A stretch of DNA of 64,000 nt, from contig CAVSMH010000012.1 of assembly GCA_963728965.1 (NCBI GenBank), positions 992,001 to 1,056,000 of the forward strand, in the 5' to 3' direction. Shown piece by piece: positions 51,297 through 60,446 of the stretch. A program made the position numbers and the translations under genes. The notes under the pieces were generated by a model. That model was not told the origin of the DNA and did no database searches. It saw only the letters and a list, made by a program, of their open reading frames with translations. Positions within the stretch are counted from its first letter, which is position 1. Every line of letters starts with the position of its first letter. The DNA comes from DASQZT01 sp963728965. GTDB taxonomy: Bacteria; Acidobacteriota; Terriglobia; Bryobacterales; Bryobacteraceae.

Positions 51297-52736
51297 CTAC
51301 GCATATAGCTCCCGAATCACCTTTCCCTTGCCGTCTTTCGTAACATAAACCGGCCGCTTCTCGGCCACGAAGAACTGCGTGGGGGCGATCCCGAGGGCAT
51401 GGTAGATCGTGGCGTGAAGATCCTCCACCGGAACCGGGTTCTCGATGGTCGTGCAGGGCCGCTCGTCGGCGGTTTTGCCGTACACGAAGCCTCGCTTGAT
51501 GCCGCCTCCGAACAGCAGCACCGAGCCGGCTGCAGTGAAGTGCCGGTGCATGCCGTAGTGCGTCGGCAAGGTCATCACGTCCGGCGTTTTGGCCTGATCT
51601 CGAACCTCCTTGCCCACTTTGCCTTCGGTGATGGCATCCCTCCCGAACTCGCTTGCCAGCACCACCAGCGTTCGTTTCAGCAGGCCCCGTTCCTCGAGGT
51701 CGCGAATCAACTGTGCCACCGGCGCGTCGATGGTCCTTTTCATCATTGCCGCGCGTTCGTGGCCGTCCTGGTGCGAATCCCAATAGCGGAACGGAATATA
51801 TTCGGTCGTGACCTCGACATATCGCGCGCCGGATTCCACCAGCCGCCGCGCCAGCAGGCAGCCCTGCCCGAAACGGCCGGTGTTGTACACGTCGTAATTC
51901 TGCTTCGGCTCAAGCGAAAGATCGAAAGCCCTGGCGGAGGGTGAAGTCAGCAAACGGTCGGCCGCATTGAGCGACCGCAGCAGCGACTCCCGTTGAAAAT
52001 CCCCGGCGAACTGGTACGCCGGTTGCTTCGCCAGGATCTGCTCGTAGAGCTTGCGCCGGCTGCGAAACCGCGCGTCGCCCAGGTCCGCCGGCGGACGCAC
52101 GGCCGACACCGCGTCCTGCGGGTCGGTAATCAGGAACGGCCCGTATTCGGTTCCCAGAAAGCCGGCCGTGTGAAACGCCTTAATGGACGCGCTCTCGCCG
52201 CCGATTTCCATATTCTGGCCGATGGCGATGAACGGCGGCACCGTCGGATTGCGCGGCCCCAGCGTCTTCGCCACCACTGCTCCAATGTGGGGCACCGCCA
52301 GCGATTGTGGCGGAATGTAGCCCGTATGCCAGTGAAACTGGTGCCGCGAATGGAGAATGAACCCCAGGTCCGCGCCCTGGAACGTGCGAATCAGCGATCC
52401 CCGGTCCATTACCTGGGCCACGCGTTCGAGACCCTGCGAGATCTTGATGGTATCGACGGCCGTATCGATTGCCGGAAACGTGCTCAGCACGCGCTCAGTC
52501 CTCACGCCCGGCGCGAACGGAGTATATCGTTTCGGGTCGAACGTCTCGGTCTGGGCCATCCCGCCGGCCATCCACAGCACGATGATGGCGTCGGCGGTGG
52601 CTTCCGGTGCGGCGGCTCGAACGGTCTGCGGCTCGCTCCCGGTAAGCGCGGCCAGCGTCGCCGCCGCCGTCACGCCACGGCTCATGAATCCACGGCGGCT
52701 GATTTGTGAGCTGATCCATTTCTCTTCGGCGTTCAT
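51297..52736 (-). CDS. DUF1501 family Tat-exported protein
   Basis: This 479-residue protein begins with a twin-arginine signal (SRRGFMSRGVTAAATLAAL) and contains the DUF1501 domain, an alkaline-phosphatase-superfamily-like fold of unknown activity. Typical pieces are IIVLWMAGGMAQTETFDPK near the start, the GQGCLLARRLVESGARYVEV region, YWDSHQDGHE, and RTLVVLASEFGRD. It lies ten bases downstream of the PSCyt1/PSD1 gene. These two genes form a conserved pair in Planctomycetes, Verrucomicrobia and Acidobacteria, but their joint role is not established. Confidence 0.94.
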   Translation of the reverse strand: MNAEEKWISSQISRRGFMSRGVTAAATLAALTGSEPQTVRAAAPEATADAIIVLWMAGGMAQTETFDPKRYTPFAPGVRTERVLSTFPAIDTAVDTIKISQGLERVAQVMDRGSLIRTFQGADLGFILHSRHQFHWHTGYIPPQSLAVPHIGAVVAKTLGPRNPTVPPFIAIGQNMEIGGESASIKAFHTAGFLGTEYGPFLITDPQDAVSAVRPPADLGDARFRSRRKLYEQILAKQPAYQFAGDFQRESLLRSLNAADRLLTSPSARAFDLSLEPKQNYDVYNTGRFGQGCLLARRLVESGARYVEVTTEYIPFRYWDSHQDGHERAAMMKRTIDAPVAQLIRDLEERGLLKRTLVVLASEFGRDAITEGKVGKEVRDQAKTPDVMTLPTHYGMHRHFTAAGSVLLFGGGIKRGFVYGKTADERPCTTIENPVPVEDLHATIYHALGIAPTQFFVAEKRPVYVTKDGKGKVIRELYA

Positions 52737-52746
52737 ACAAGATCCC

Positions 52747-55281
52747 CTAACGAATGAACTGAAACTCGGGCGTCATCAGGACCGCCCACAACAGATCGGC
52801 CAGTCCGTCCGCCGAGGGCTTGTCACTCCCGCGCGGGTCGGACAGGGCCGCCGCGGCGACGCTCCGCTCGGCATCACTCGGTGCGCGCCCCAGTGCGTGC
52901 CAGTAGACGCGATCCACCGTCGCCCCGATCGTCGTCAGGGGTGGGGCGGAGGGCAGCGGCGTCTCCGGGTGGGGTGGCACCAGCCGGTCCATGTCCGGCT
53001 CGCGGTCGAAGACGAAGAAGCGCGCCAGCACGCTCTCGCCCTGAATCAGCGGAACGGCCTCGAAACCAGTCGCGCCGCGGAACCGGGTGAAGCCCTTGCC
53101 CGCGATGTCGTACACCAGCACCGATGATAATTTCACGCGTAGCGCAGTGCGCTCCTCCGAACTTCCCGCGATGGCCACCGCTGCGGCGCCTTCCCGCAGG
53201 CCCGACCGGTCGAGGGGCGCGAGCGACTTCAGCGGGACATTCCCGCCCGGACCGGACAGCGCGGCGCCAATCCACAATGGCGCGGCTTTGTCGGCAGCGG
53301 TCGAGAGGGCATCCTCCACGATCAGGTATAGCTTCTGCGAGTGCGAGATGTCGATATCGAACGGAGCCGGGCCGCCCCGTGTCGCGCTCATCTGCCGGCT
53401 GGCGAGGCTCTCCGGCTCCGCCGGCAATTCGCCCAGCATTTGGCGGGCGCCGCGCCACAGCCAGTGCGTCAGCTTCTCGCCGTTCACTAGTTCGAGCGCC
53501 TGGATGGTGGTGGCTTGCGTGTCGCGGGTCGAATACACCTGGTCCCGGATCGGACGGCCCAAGGCGCGATCCAGGCTGCTTCCGGCAATGCGCCATTCCC
53601 GCGCGTAGTAGCCCGGCGGGATCGGCGCGGCGGAGGGCGCATCGGGAGACTTCACCACGGTTCCGGCGGGCGCCTTCGCCGCGGCTCCCGAGACCGCCGC
53701 CTGTTCCCGGGGGAGTGCGCGCGGCGTCACCGGCCAATCGCCGGTAATCGATGCCACCGCGTCGGCGAACTGTTCGGCCGTTAGGCGCCGCAGTTCCGGC
53801 CCTCGGAAGACATACGTTTTGGCTGTGTCTCCCGCGTGCGAAACGGCCGGCAACTGGTAGGTTCGTGAATTGACGATCTCGGCGATGAGCGCCTTCAGGT
53901 CATAGCCGCCCTTCACGAAATCGCTGGCCATTGCATCCAGCAACTCCGGGCTCCAGGGCTCGCCGTCCATCTCGTCCACGTTTTCCACAATGCCCCGCCC
54001 CATCAGCTTCTGCCAGACGCGGTTCACCAGCGTCCGCGGCATTCTGCCGTTGCGCGGGTCGATGAAAATCGCGGCTGCGGCGGCACGCCGGTCCGCCTCG
54101 CTCTCCGAGGCCGGCGGCCGGTTCAGTTCCGGATACAGAAAGCCCGCGGTCGCGTACTCGTGCTGCGCGATATCGCAGCGGTAGAGCTGCAGCCGCTCTT
54201 CGCCCGAAAAATAGGTTGCCAGCGAGTACGCGTCTTTCAGTTTCCATTTGCTGATAAAGCTGTCGTGGCAGGAATTGCACTTCAGATTGATGCCGAGAAA
54301 AATCTGCGCTGTATTCTGCGCCGCCTGCATCGCCGGGGTCTGGCTCGCGCTGACCGTTCCGCGCCAGTTGACACCGATCAGGAACCCCTTGGGATCGCCT
54401 GGAGCTCCGGGGTTCAGCAGCTTAGCGATCCACTGGTCGTAGGATGTGTTGGAAGACAGTGCCCCGAAAAGCCACGCCGTGATGCTCTTGCGTCCGGCAG
54501 TCTCCGAGTAATAGTTCGAGCCCTCCTCATTCCGCAGCAGGTCATTCCAGTAGGAGATCCAGTTCTCGGAATATTTCTGACTGTCGGCGAGCAGCCGCCG
54601 GGTGAGCTGCCGCCGTTTGTCGGGAGCCCGGGTGTCGAGAAACGCCCGTAGTTCCTCCGGCGTAGGCAGCAGTCCCCAAACATCCAGGTAGGCACGCCGC
54701 GCGAATACCGCGTCGGAGACCACCTGCGGCTCGGCAACACCGTGAGCGGCAAGATAGGCAGCCACGAATCGATCCAGCGGTCCGTCCCAATCCTTCCACA
54801 CCACCGCGGGAGCTGCGGGGTGTTCGAGCCCGAGCGGCGCCTCCCATTTGGGCGTGGCGGCGGCAGAGGTCGGAGTCGCGCGCGCCCCTTCGTCGATCCA
54901 GGAAGTGATCACGCCAATCTCGGCAGGCGACAGCGCCGGGCCACCCAATGGCATGCGCGTCGCCGCAGGTCCCGTAATGCGCTCCACGATGAGGCTGGCG
55001 CCGCTTTTACCCGGCTTCACCACCGCCCCGCTGCGGCCACCGTTCAGCATGTCGTCATACGTGGCCAGCGACAGCCCGCCCGACCGCTTCTCCTGGCTAT
55101 GGCAGACCAGGCAGTGAGACGCCAGAATGACATGCACGTCGCGGTTGAAGTCGATTGTGCCAGGTGTGGTCTGAGAATCCAGCCGCGCCGGCGCGAGGTA
55201 GAGAAGCCCGGGGACGCCCAAGGCAGCGGCAAGCAGCGCCGGCCATCGTTTCCGATCCAGAATCATCGCGAAATCATCCAC
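52747..55281 (-). CDS. PSCyt1/DUF1549/DUF1553 cytochrome-like exported protein
   Basis: This 844-residue protein has an N-terminal membrane-anchor or signal segment, a cytochrome c-like PSCyt1 domain with CLVCH (residues 57-61), then DUF1549 (residues about 165-370) and DUF1553 (about 400-800). A second CxxCH (CNSCHDSF, near residue 330) lies in the DUF1549 part, as is usual in the family. Two c-type heme sites suggest a redox role outside the cytoplasm. It is co-transcribed with the DUF1501 gene. The pair is often linked to polymer degradation in Planctomycetes, but this is not proven. Confidence 0.94.
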   Translation of the reverse strand: MDDFAMILDRKRWPALLAAALGVPGLLYLAPARLDSQTTPGTIDFNRDVHVILASHCLVCHSQEKRSGGLSLATYDDMLNGGRSGAVVKPGKSGASLIVERITGPAATRMPLGGPALSPAEIGVITSWIDEGARATPTSAAATPKWEAPLGLEHPAAPAVVWKDWDGPLDRFVAAYLAAHGVAEPQVVSDAVFARRAYLDVWGLLPTPEELRAFLDTRAPDKRRQLTRRLLADSQKYSENWISYWNDLLRNEEGSNYYSETAGRKSITAWLFGALSSNTSYDQWIAKLLNPGAPGDPKGFLIGVNWRGTVSASQTPAMQAAQNTAQIFLGINLKCNSCHDSFISKWKLKDAYSLATYFSGEERLQLYRCDIAQHEYATAGFLYPELNRPPASESEADRRAAAAAIFIDPRNGRMPRTLVNRVWQKLMGRGIVENVDEMDGEPWSPELLDAMASDFVKGGYDLKALIAEIVNSRTYQLPAVSHAGDTAKTYVFRGPELRRLTAEQFADAVASITGDWPVTPRALPREQAAVSGAAAKAPAGTVVKSPDAPSAAPIPPGYYAREWRIAGSSLDRALGRPIRDQVYSTRDTQATTIQALELVNGEKLTHWLWRGARQMLGELPAEPESLASRQMSATRGGPAPFDIDISHSQKLYLIVEDALSTAADKAAPLWIGAALSGPGGNVPLKSLAPLDRSGLREGAAAVAIAGSSEERTALRVKLSSVLVYDIAGKGFTRFRGATGFEAVPLIQGESVLARFFVFDREPDMDRLVPPHPETPLPSAPPLTTIGATVDRVYWHALGRAPSDAERSVAAAALSDPRGSDKPSADGLADLLWAVLMTPEFQFIR

Positions 55282-55538
55282 TCCCCGCTCCGGACGTGGT
55301 GCCGGAGCCCGAACCCGCTGTTCAGGTGCGCTTGTGGGCGATTATCCGTCCGCGGCGGCCCGGGATGCAAGGCCATCCGGCCCACCAGACCGCCGCCTGG
55401 TCGAAATCATCGGGAGACGGCCCGCCGTTCCGCCGTTTTCCATACGTTTGGCTTGTCCGAGTCGAGACCGCGTGTTCGTCCACAGACGAAGGTACTGCGG
55501 TGGGGGCGTGTGGCGGATGGTGACTGTCGATGCCGGGT

Positions 55539-56390
55539 TTATCGGCGCAGGAACACTTGCGAGTCGGCGCAGCGCGGTGTCGGGAAGGTGCGGGAGATGT
55601 GGTCCTGCCACGCCAGACCCTCTTCGTCGGCCAGCGACCAGAGCAGGCCGATGATCGTGCAGAGACTCAGGCAGGAGCCCGCGAAGCGCAGCAACCGTTC
55701 GCGGCGCTCCGGACGAAAGCCTTCAAACGTCGTGAGGCGGAGTTGGGTCCATTGCATGCCCGCCGTTTCGGCTCCGACGAGCACCCATACCAGTCCATAG
55801 ACGACGCCGAAAAGAGGCAGCACCGAGGCCATTACGATCAGGTTGGTCTTATCGAGCGGCAGCCCTCCGACGCAAAGCAGGAAAACGCCGAGGAATACTC
55901 CGTAGGCGATCAGCACCATGCTCCAGTCGAGGATGGCGGCGAAGGCACGGTGCGGAACCGTGGCCACTCGCTCCTCGCAGAAGATCACGGCCTCAACAGC
56001 CGTACCAAGCGTACGCGGTTTGGAGGTCGCGGGTGGAAGGAAATCGAGCGTTCCCTGACATTCGAGTGCTCGGGGGGAGCGGCGTGCGCTCCGCTGCGCC
56101 GGCCGAGGCGCGGCTTCCCGAGCCGGGGGCGGGCCGATGGGGACCACCTTTGTAGCCTGTTTGTCCTGAAACAGCGGGCGCTGTACGGCGCGCGCCAGGT
56201 TCGGCGGCCCTTTTTTCTGGCTTTCAGATGGCTCCATGCCCGTCGGTTCGAATACCGGCTGGGTGGCGAGCGCGCCGAAATTGTGAGGCAGACTGATCTC
56301 CCCGTTCAGGGTGTCATCCGGCTTTCGCCCGCAACGGCGGCAGCGGTGCTCACCCTCGTTGTTGCGGGTACCACAATAACTACAGGTCAT
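55539..56390 (-). CDS. RDD family membrane protein with zinc ribbon
   Basis: This 283-residue protein starts with a four-cysteine zinc-ribbon (CSYCGTRN ... CRRCGR). A variable linker of about 110 residues follows, then an RDD membrane domain with three helices: FAAILDWSMVLIAYGVFLGVFLL, LIVMASVLPLFGVVYGLVWVLV and LLRFAGSCLSLCTIIGLLWSL. RDD proteins are predicted transporters, with roles in sodium/proton exchange for some. I use the ATG at 56390 so that the zinc ribbon begins at once. It is divergent from lptD. Confidence 0.84.
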   Translation of the reverse strand: MTCSYCGTRNNEGEHRCRRCGRKPDDTLNGEISLPHNFGALATQPVFEPTGMEPSESQKKGPPNLARAVQRPLFQDKQATKVVPIGPPPAREAAPRPAQRSARRSPRALECQGTLDFLPPATSKPRTLGTAVEAVIFCEERVATVPHRAFAAILDWSMVLIAYGVFLGVFLLCVGGLPLDKTNLIVMASVLPLFGVVYGLVWVLVGAETAGMQWTQLRLTTFEGFRPERRERLLRFAGSCLSLCTIIGLLWSLADEEGLAWQDHISRTFPTPRCADSQVFLRR

Positions 56391-56445
56391 TTCCAGGCAC
56401 ACTCCCTCTCCGAGAGCAACTTGCGGCTTCAGAATGTGTTAACTT

Positions 56446-58935
56446 TTGCGATTGAGGTTCCAGCCAAAAAGTACTCTTCATCTACTTAGCACAACCGTAG
56501 TAGTTTGTCACGAAAAATGTTCGAGTATTACCTGCGTTTTTTGGGTTACTGTACTGACCTTGCTAATGTTAGTGACCGATATAAGTGCCCAGAATCCGGC
56601 CACGGCTGAACTCTCGGCTCCACAGGTGCCAATCCCTGGACAGCCTTTGCCGAAGGAGCCGGCTCCCAAATTTCCTCCCGGAACTCTCCAGCGCGGCGAC
56701 TGGCATCTGTCGTTTCTGACGCAGGACCTGCACGGCTCGGAGTACCGGATCACCGGCAAGCCGGCCGAAATCCAGGATGGGCGGCTGCTGTTCCGCGCCG
56801 ATGAAATCATCTACGACAAAGACACCGGCGAAATCCACGCTTCCGGACACGTGTATTACCGTAATTTCGAGCGCAACACGCAGATCTGGGCGAGCCGCGT
56901 GGAGTACCGCACGGTGGAAGAAACCGGCAAATTCTACGATGTTCGCGGCGAAACGCACCCGCGCATCATCACCCGGCCCGGCATTTTGACCGTCGATGCG
57001 CCGTTCTATTTTACCGGCGACTGGGCGGAGCGCATTGGCGACAAATACATTCTCTACAACGGCTGGGCGACCAACTGCAAACTGCCGAAACCCTGGTGGC
57101 GGCTCAAGGGGCGCCGGTTTGAGATTGTGCCCGACGAGAAGGCCACTTCCCGCCGAACGAAGTTCCTGCTGCGGAAAATGCCGGTGTTTTATACGCCCTA
57201 TTATTACCACTCGCTAGAAAAACAACCCCGACAGAGCGGATTTCTGCTACCCAGTATCGTGCCGCATTCGCAGCGCGGATTCATGGTCGGGGTCGGCTAT
57301 TACTGGGCTATCAGCCGCAGTTACGATGCCACTTACCGGCTTCAGGACTTCACCACTCAGGCGTTCACCCACCACTTGGATTTTCGCGGCAGGCCGCGCG
57401 AAGGCACTGAGTTCAACGCAATTTTTTACGGTGTTCAGGATCGCGGCATTGCCGGGGGCAAGAACCCGGCGACTTACAGCGGCTTGAGCGTGTACGTGGT
57501 CGGCAAGTCCGATCTGGGCCACGGCTGGACGGCGCAGGGATTCGTGAACCACATTAGCTCCTTCCGTTTCCGCCAATACTGGTCCGACTCGTTCTCCGAA
57601 TCGATCGGGTCGGAATTTCATTCGATCGCCACGCTCAATAAGGATTGGTCGTCCTACACCACCAACTTCGTGTTCGCCCGGCTGGAAAACTTCGAATCGG
57701 TGGAGAAGGAGCAGACAGACCCGCTGACGGGCGAGATACGGCGGCTGAGTAACTCCGTCATCATCCGCAAGCTGCCGGAAGCCGAACTGAGCGGCCGGGA
57801 TCGGAGGATCTGGAGCCGGCTTCCCGTCTGGTTCTCCTTCGACTCGTATGCCGGGCTGCTCTATCGTACCGAACCGATCTTCGATGGAAACACGCTCGTG
57901 GACCGCTTCCAGACCGGGCAGTTCACCGATCGCCTGAATATTGCGCCTCAACTCACGGCCGCACTACACCTGGGGGCGTTCCACATTGTGCCCAGCGCGG
58001 GATTGCTCGAAACGTACTATGGCGAAGCGCAATCGCGCGATCCGCTCACCGGGCTTTACCGGGTGACGGGCACCAACATTGTGCGCAGCGCGCGCCAGGC
58101 GGGCGTGGACCTGATTTTTCCTTCCCTGGCTCGCGTCTTTCCGAAGAAGACCCTGTTCGGCGACAAGCTCAAGCATGTGATTGAACCGCGCGCCACGTAT
58201 CGCTACGTGACCGGGGTCGGTAACGATTTCAATCGCTTCATTCGTTTTGACGAGAACGACCTGCTGGCCGATACCAACGAGGTGGCACTCTCGTTGACCA
58301 ACCGGATTTACGCCAAGCGGGGCGAGACGGTCGAGGAGATCTTCACCTGGGAACTGATGCAGAAGCGCTACTTCGATCCCACCTTTGGGGGTGCGCTGCT
58401 TTCCGGGCAGCGCAACGTTTTCGCCAGCACGGCGGATATTTCCGCGTACGCCTTTATCGTCGGTCCGCGCAGCAATTCGCCGATTGTTTCCAGATTGCGG
58501 ATGACTCCGATCAGCGGCCTCGGCATTCGCTGGCAGGCGGACTACGATTCGCATTATCACGGGATCGTGGATAGCGCCTTCGGCATGGATTACCGGTGGA
58601 AACGGCTGCTCTTTATCGCCGAGAATAACGAAGTTCACAAGGACCCTGCATTGCAGACGCCCTCGGCCAACCAGTTCCACTTCCGGACGTCGTTCGGCGA
58701 TGCCAACCGCCGCGGTATCAACGGTGCCATGGACCTGGCGTACGACTACCGGAGCAACGTGCTGCAATACGTTTTCTCGACGCTGAGCTACAACACCGAT
58801 TGCTGCGGAATCAGCGTGCAGATGCGGTTCGCCAATTTCGGTGTACGCCCTCCCGTGCCGGAGGTACGGGTGGCGTTCGCGGTCGCCAACATCGGCACAT
58901 TCGGCACGTTGCGCAAGCAGGATCGCATCTTCTGA
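56446..58935 (+). CDS. lptD: LPS-assembly protein LptD
   Basis: LptD forms the outer-membrane pore that inserts LPS. The 829-residue protein has an N-terminal OstA-like domain (GSEYRITGKPAEIQDGRLLFRADEI and DTGEIHASGHVYYRN) and a large C-terminal beta-barrel (LptD_C). It includes KLPKPWWRLKGRRFEIVPDEKA and the strand series ending in VRVAFAVANIGTFGTL. The start is uncertain. The frame opens with TTG codons at 56446 and 56452; an ATG at 56566 would remove most of the signal segment WVTVLTLLMLVTDISA, so the longer form is preferred. No lptE is adjacent. Confidence 0.9.
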   Translation: MRLRFQPKSTLHLLSTTVVVCHEKCSSITCVFWVTVLTLLMLVTDISAQNPATAELSAPQVPIPGQPLPKEPAPKFPPGTLQRGDWHLSFLTQDLHGSEYRITGKPAEIQDGRLLFRADEIIYDKDTGEIHASGHVYYRNFERNTQIWASRVEYRTVEETGKFYDVRGETHPRIITRPGILTVDAPFYFTGDWAERIGDKYILYNGWATNCKLPKPWWRLKGRRFEIVPDEKATSRRTKFLLRKMPVFYTPYYYHSLEKQPRQSGFLLPSIVPHSQRGFMVGVGYYWAISRSYDATYRLQDFTTQAFTHHLDFRGRPREGTEFNAIFYGVQDRGIAGGKNPATYSGLSVYVVGKSDLGHGWTAQGFVNHISSFRFRQYWSDSFSESIGSEFHSIATLNKDWSSYTTNFVFARLENFESVEKEQTDPLTGEIRRLSNSVIIRKLPEAELSGRDRRIWSRLPVWFSFDSYAGLLYRTEPIFDGNTLVDRFQTGQFTDRLNIAPQLTAALHLGAFHIVPSAGLLETYYGEAQSRDPLTGLYRVTGTNIVRSARQAGVDLIFPSLARVFPKKTLFGDKLKHVIEPRATYRYVTGVGNDFNRFIRFDENDLLADTNEVALSLTNRIYAKRGETVEEIFTWELMQKRYFDPTFGGALLSGQRNVFASTADISAYAFIVGPRSNSPIVSRLRMTPISGLGIRWQADYDSHYHGIVDSAFGMDYRWKRLLFIAENNEVHKDPALQTPSANQFHFRTSFGDANRRGINGAMDLAYDYRSNVLQYVFSTLSYNTDCCGISVQMRFANFGVRPPVPEVRVAFAVANIGTFGTLRKQDRIF

Positions 58936-58970
58936 TATCGCCCCGGTCGCCCGGTGGTTCCCTCCCGGGC

Positions 58971-58989
58971 AAGGCGGGAAACCCGCCTT
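58971..58989. repeat. Perfect hairpin between lptD and xdhC
   Basis: AAGGCGGG (58971-58978) and CCCGCCTT (58982-58989) are exact complements with an AAA loop. It could end lptD transcription, or serve as an operator since it covers the place of a -35 box for the xdhC promoter. Confidence 0.6.
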
Positions 58990-59001
58990 CCCGCGGCACG
59001 C

Positions 59002-59007
59002 TATAAT
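59002..59007 (+). promoter_or_regulatory. -10 box TATAAT directly ahead of xdhC
   Basis: A perfect TATAAT ends nine bases before the ATG at 59017. The -35 position is occupied by the inverted repeat at 58971-58989. The transcript would begin only a few bases before the start codon. Confidence 0.5.
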
Positions 59008-59016
59008 CGCATCGTA

Positions 59017-59856
59017 ATGGACGTTTACGAGGAACTGGTGCGCCTCCGCGGCCTGGGTCAGAAATGTGCGCTGGCTACCATCGTCGACGTGCGCGGCTCC
59101 ATCCCCAGTTACGAGAGCGCCAAAATCCTGGTGCGCGAGGATGGCTCCATGATCGGCACCGTCGGCGGCGGCTGCGTGGAAGCGGAGGTCTGGAACGCCG
59201 CGCGCGAGGTGATCGAAACGGAAAAACCGAAGCACCTGACCTTTAACCTCGGCCAGGACGCCGCCTACGATAACGGGCTGATTTGCGGCGGCCAGCTGAA
59301 CGTATTCGTCGAGCCGGTCCTGCCGGTTCCGCGCGCGTACATATTCGGCGCCGGGCATATTTCCAAGAGCCTTTCCAAAGTGGCCGGGCTGGCGGGGTTC
59401 GACACGGTGGTAGTGGACAACCGTGAGTCGTTCGCCAACCGCGAACGGTTCCCGGAAGCGGCGGCGGTTCACGCCGCGGAGTACGAAGAGATTTTTCCGC
59501 AGCTCCCGATCAACGAGAACAGCTACGTGATTATCGTGACGCGGGGCCATCGCGACGATATGCGGGTGCTCAAGCTGGCCATCGCCACGGCGGCGCGGTA
59601 CGTGGCCATGATCGGCAGCAAGCGCAAGGTGCTCAACGTGGTGAAGGAGCTCGAGAAGGAGGGTCTGCCGCGCGCTGCCCTCGAGAGGATCTTCGCTCCC
59701 ATGGGTCTGGACATCGGCGCCATTACTCCGGAAGAAATCGCCATCGCGGTGGCAGCGGAGATGATCGCGGTACGGCGCAACGCCGGGTCCCGGTGGCGCT
59801 CGCTGGCACTCTCGGTGTTTGCCGACGACGCACGGCGGGCTGTGCTGAGCCAGTGA
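59017..59856 (+). CDS. xdhC: XdhC/CoxI family molybdoenzyme maturation factor
   Basis: XdhC-type proteins bind molybdenum cofactor and help insert the sulfurated form into xanthine dehydrogenase or aerobic CO dehydrogenase-type enzymes. The 279-residue protein has the N-terminal XdhC domain (VRLRGLGQKCALATIVDVRGS, KILVREDGSMIGTVGGGCVE) and a C-terminal Rossmann domain (AYIFGAGHISKSLSKVAGLAG, YVAMIGSKRK). Cysteines in GGGCVE and GLICGGQLN match the family. I use the ATG at 59017. It overlaps mocA by four bases (GTGA). No molybdenum hydroxylase gene is in the window. Confidence 0.92.
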   Translation: MDVYEELVRLRGLGQKCALATIVDVRGSIPSYESAKILVREDGSMIGTVGGGCVEAEVWNAAREVIETEKPKHLTFNLGQDAAYDNGLICGGQLNVFVEPVLPVPRAYIFGAGHISKSLSKVAGLAGFDTVVVDNRESFANRERFPEAAAVHAAEYEEIFPQLPINENSYVIIVTRGHRDDMRVLKLAIATAARYVAMIGSKRKVLNVVKELEKEGLPRAALERIFAPMGLDIGAITPEEIAIAVAAEMIAVRRNAGSRWRSLALSVFADDARRAVLSQ

Positions 59857-60446
59857 ACTCCGGCCGCAGCAGCGTCGCTGGATTGATCCTGGCCGCCGGC
59901 GAGTCGCGGCGCATGGGATCTCCCAAGGCACTGCTGCCATACGGCGAGGAGACGTTCCTCGGCCGATTGTGCCGTCTGTTTCAGGAGCGGTGTGCGGATG
60001 TGGTGGTCGTGCTCGGCGCGGGGGCTGGGGACATCGCCGGCCACGTACCGCCAGGGGTACGCATCGCGCTCAACGAAGCGTGGCAACGCGGCCAGACCGG
60101 CTCGCTCCAGTGCGGGCTCCGCTCCGTGCCGGCCGATGCCGCGGGCGTGCTGTTCACCCTGGTGGACCATCCCGCCGTGACGCGGGAAACCATCGACGCG
60201 CTGCTGGGCGCGCCGTCCGGCAAACTGCTTCGCGTGCCACGATACCGCGGCCGGCGCGGACATCCCATCTGGTTCGCGCGCGAGCTGATCGCGGAGTTTC
60301 TGGCGTTGTCGGACGATGGCGCGGCGCGCGATGTGGTGCGCGGGCACGCCGCCGAAACCGGGTTTCTGGACCTGGACGACCCCGGCGTCGTGGCCGATAT
60401 TGACGATCCGGAAACCTATCGGAGCCTGGTGTGCGCAAGGTCCTGA
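59853..60446 (+). CDS. mocA: Molybdenum cofactor cytidylyltransferase-like protein
   Basis: This 197-residue protein is a nucleotidyltransferase of the MobA/MocA type that converts molybdopterin to the cytosine dinucleotide form used by xanthine-oxidase-family enzymes. The motif LILAAGESRRMGSPKALLPYG is at residues 12-32, and VLFTLVDHPAVT and the RGHPIWFAREL segment follow. The start is GTG at 59853 inside the xdhC stop, so it is translationally coupled. The pairing with XdhC supports MocA rather than MobA. It overlaps the AsmA gene by 16 bases. Confidence 0.89.
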   Translation: MNSGRSSVAGLILAAGESRRMGSPKALLPYGEETFLGRLCRLFQERCADVVVVLGAGAGDIAGHVPPGVRIALNEAWQRGQTGSLQCGLRSVPADAAGVLFTLVDHPAVTRETIDALLGAPSGKLLRVPRYRGRRGHPIWFARELIAEFLALSDDGAARDVVRGHAAETGFLDLDDPGVVADIDDPETYRSLVCARS

